From the NCBI GenBank assembly GCA_958446835.1, contig CAUCXT010000054.1, positions 1 to 15,334 of the forward strand: a DNA stretch of 15,334 nt, given 5' to 3'. Origin of the DNA: an uncultured Eubacterium sp. GTDB taxonomy: Bacteria; Bacillota; Clostridia; Lachnospirales; Lachnospiraceae. Position 1 is the first letter of the stretch, and every line of letters begins with the position of its first letter. Shown here in pieces: positions 13,733 to 15,334 of this stretch. The position numbers and the translations under genes are program-made. The notes beneath the pieces were generated by a model that ran no database searches, was not told where the DNA came from, and saw only the letters and a program-made list of their open reading frames with translations.

Positions 13733-14644
13733 TTATTCAAAACCATTCTCCCTTGTGTATATATAAGAGGTATCTGAAAGCACCTCTTCTTTCGAAATTT
13801 CCGTACTGTTTATGGATTTTATCATCTCGTCAAGGTCATCCCTTGTTATATCCTCAGCCACAGGAATAAGTATAAGTTCGTGAACGCTGCTCGGAATAAT
13901 ATAAAAATCCGTGTCCATGCGCAATGCCAGCTTTCTCATAAGACCATCATACAACATACAGGATGCACCATAACTCCTATATGTATTTGTCAGCACATAC
14001 ATCGGGAACTGTTCATTCATACTATCCACATGGGCAATAAGAGTATCCACATCTATATCCTTGTCCTCTTTAAGAATCATATCAGAAACCACCTGATTCA
14101 TCGGTTTCAGCTCTGCCGGATAAAGTACCGGTGTATTTTTCATTGCAAGTGTATAAAGTAACTCCTCACCAACCTTCCAATGCTCTAAATGGTTATTGTA
14201 TATCGTCACAATTCCCCTGCCATTATCGACATTATCTATCACTGCAAAATACACTATCGCAAGGTTGAGAAAACATCTATGTGGTATTTTTTCCAATAAT
14301 TCCTTATTTTTATCGTAATTCACAAGCCTGAACGCTATATTCTTCTCAAGCCTGTGAAAATCCTCAAAAAAGTCCGACGGAATACGCACTGTCTGGCAGT
14401 TATCAATGTATATTTTATAGACCTTTCCGGCTATCTCATCTACCTCACATCCCGACAAATACATCGTATAATATCCATTAAGATATATTGTAGGTGAAAA
14501 GCTGCTATGTCTTGTCATTATCACAATCCCATCTAAAACAATTCCATTATTCTTAGTTACACGGTGAATAAAAACCTCAGCCTCCTTTCCGACTATTTTC
14601 TTTACGCAATCCACCACTGCGTTTAAAAAATCCTGATAATTCAT
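13733..14644 (-). CDS. DUF5688 family protein, function unknown
   Basis: A 303-residue soluble protein without signal peptide or membrane segments, beginning MNYQDFLNAVVDCVKKIVG. The pattern KNNGIVLDGIVI followed by SPTIYLNGYY is what I recall of DUF5688, a family common in Lachnospiraceae with no established role. Two halves are suggested: an N-terminal part to about residue 120 and a C-terminal part with ASCMLYDGLMRKLA and SSVHELILIP. The start at 14644 is chosen because AGGAAA lies 8 nt upstream; the frame extends to 14686 without a better site. It stands alone, convergent with tRNA-Arg. Many species carry several copies; no function is proposed. Confidence 0.8.
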   Translation of the reverse strand: MNYQDFLNAVVDCVKKIVGKEAEVFIHRVTKNNGIVLDGIVIMTRHSSFSPTIYLNGYYTMYLSGCEVDEIAGKVYKIYIDNCQTVRIPSDFFEDFHRLEKNIAFRLVNYDKNKELLEKIPHRCFLNLAIVYFAVIDNVDNGRGIVTIYNNHLEHWKVGEELLYTLAMKNTPVLYPAELKPMNQVVSDMILKEDKDIDVDTLIAHVDSMNEQFPMYVLTNTYRSYGASCMLYDGLMRKLALRMDTDFYIIPSSVHELILIPVAEDITRDDLDEMIKSINSTEISKEEVLSDTSYIYTRENGFE

Positions 14645-14907
14645 ATTCAATTTCCTTTCTATAAATAAACTTTGACAGGCAATCAAAGGTTATTCCGCCA
14701 AAAACGATATTCAACACCGGATTAATTTTATCCGCTGTATCCTGCAAAATAAATCAATCAAAATATGTAGCTGTAAAACTAATATTGGGAATAAAAAAGA
14801 ATCAAAAATGAAAATTAAAACTAAATAAAGAGTTGTAATTAAGAAAACCAATATTGTCATACGAAAGAAGATATACTAATCTTCTTCCGCATAACAAACC
14901 GTCAAGA
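14645..14907. other. non-coding AT-rich spacer between efp and the DUF5688 gene
   Basis: No gene is seen. A weak hairpin AAGAAGAT/ATCTTCTT (14865-14886), read on the minus strand, lies about 20 nt after the efp stop and is followed only by TTTCG, so it is a poor terminator for efp. No clear promoter for the DUF5688 gene was found at a sensible distance. Confidence 0.5.
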
Positions 14908-15334
14908 TTAAGCTCTTGAAAGATACTCACCTGTACGTGTATCAATCTTAATCTTCTCGCCCTGCTCAACGAAGAGAGGAACCATAACCTTAGCACCTGT
15001 CTCAACGATAGCCGGCTTAGTAGCACCTGTAGCTGTGTTACCCTTAACGCCCGGCTCGGACTCTGTGATCACAAGCTCTACGAAAAGAGGTGGCTCAATA
15101 GCGAATACATCTCCGTTATGAGAGAGAAGCTTAACCATCTCGTTCTCCTTAACGAACTTAAGAGAATCACCAACTGTCTCCTTAGTGAGCTGAATCTGCT
15201 CATAGTTCTCTGTATTCATGAAATGATAGAAATCATCATCAGCGTAAAGATACTGATACTCAGACTTATCAATATGAGCTAAATCAAACTTAGCAGTAGG
15301 GTTGTATGAATTCTCAACAACACCGCCATTGATA
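14908..15334 (-). CDS. efp: elongation factor P, C-terminal part (gene runs off the right edge)
   Basis: EF-P relieves ribosome stalling at polyproline stretches. The visible 141 residues cover the end of domain I onward: the frame is open to the right edge and reads through EYQYLYADDDFYHFM into NTENYEQIQL (domain II), then PLFVELVITESEPGVKG and the signature ATGATKPAIVETGAKVMVP, ending RTGEYLSRA. Family length is about 185, so roughly 45-50 residues are missing, including the tip residue near position 32 that is modified in many bacteria. An internal Met at 15219 is not the start, because the upstream frame is clearly EF-P. The end of the gene is complete. Confidence 0.97.
   Translation of the reverse strand, partial: INGGVVENSYNPTAKFDLAHIDKSEYQYLYADDDFYHFMNTENYEQIQLTKETVGDSLKFVKENEMVKLLSHNGDVFAIEPPLFVELVITESEPGVKGNTATGATKPAIVETGAKVMVPLFVEQGEKIKIDTRTGEYLSRA

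Noticed and set aside
13633..13869. Plus-strand 78-residue frame starting inside the tRNA
   Set aside because: It translates the tRNA itself and then antisense of the DUF5688 gene; a shadow frame.
1..15334. CRISPR array, insertion sequence, prophage or integron features
   Set aside because: No spaced repeats, transposase or integrase motifs, or attachment-site-like duplications were found.

Overview
The window reads as ordinary chromosome of a low-to-moderate G+C Gram-positive anaerobe, most likely a member of the Lachnospiraceae (Clostridia). This rests on the protein sequences (a Lachnospiraceae-type GAPDH, a DUF5688 protein, NAD-dependent ligase, an acetyl-CoA-type MetA), strong AGGAGG-type ribosome binding sites, U-rich intrinsic terminators, and a tRNA without encoded CCA. 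It is an inference from sequence style, not from a database match.

Layout. 1-2570: pgk and gap, both on the minus strand, each with its own ribosome binding site. A strong terminator lies between them and tandem hairpins follow pgk. 2571-3136: AT-rich divergent region holding a tiny, previously easy-to-miss plus-strand gene (2881-2952) with its own promoter, near-consensus ribosome binding site and large terminator; it encodes a 23-residue peptide with four Cys and six Phe. 3137-3961: a PHP-family histidinol-phosphatase (+) with a consensus promoter, convergent with mnmA (-); the two share a bidirectional terminator. 5405-6934: a SpoVB/MATE-like flippase (+). 7070-7963: a fumarylacetoacetate-hydrolase family enzyme (-).

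8125-8945 (-): an accessory-looking pair, a DUF3990 protein (ADP-ribosyltransferase-like fold, TTG start) followed 5 nt later by a 72-residue acidic protein; the arrangement resembles a toxin-antitoxin or effector-immunity unit. 9003-13416 (-): a run of a small lipoprotein gene, an rRNA pseudouridine synthase (RluF-like), ligA and metA. The last three overlap end to end and are surely co-transcribed; the lipoprotein is separated from them by a perfect 13-bp hairpin that lacks a U-tract.

13619-13692 (+): tRNA-Arg(CCG). 13733-14644 (-): DUF5688 protein. 14908-15334 (-): the C-terminal three quarters of elongation factor P, cut by the window edge.

The genes combine central glycolysis, translation and tRNA modification, methionine and histidine metabolism, and DNA replication/repair. 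No CRISPR array, insertion sequence, prophage or replication origin was seen. The parts most worth a second look are the 23-residue peptide gene with its palindromic operator, and the DUF3990 pair.
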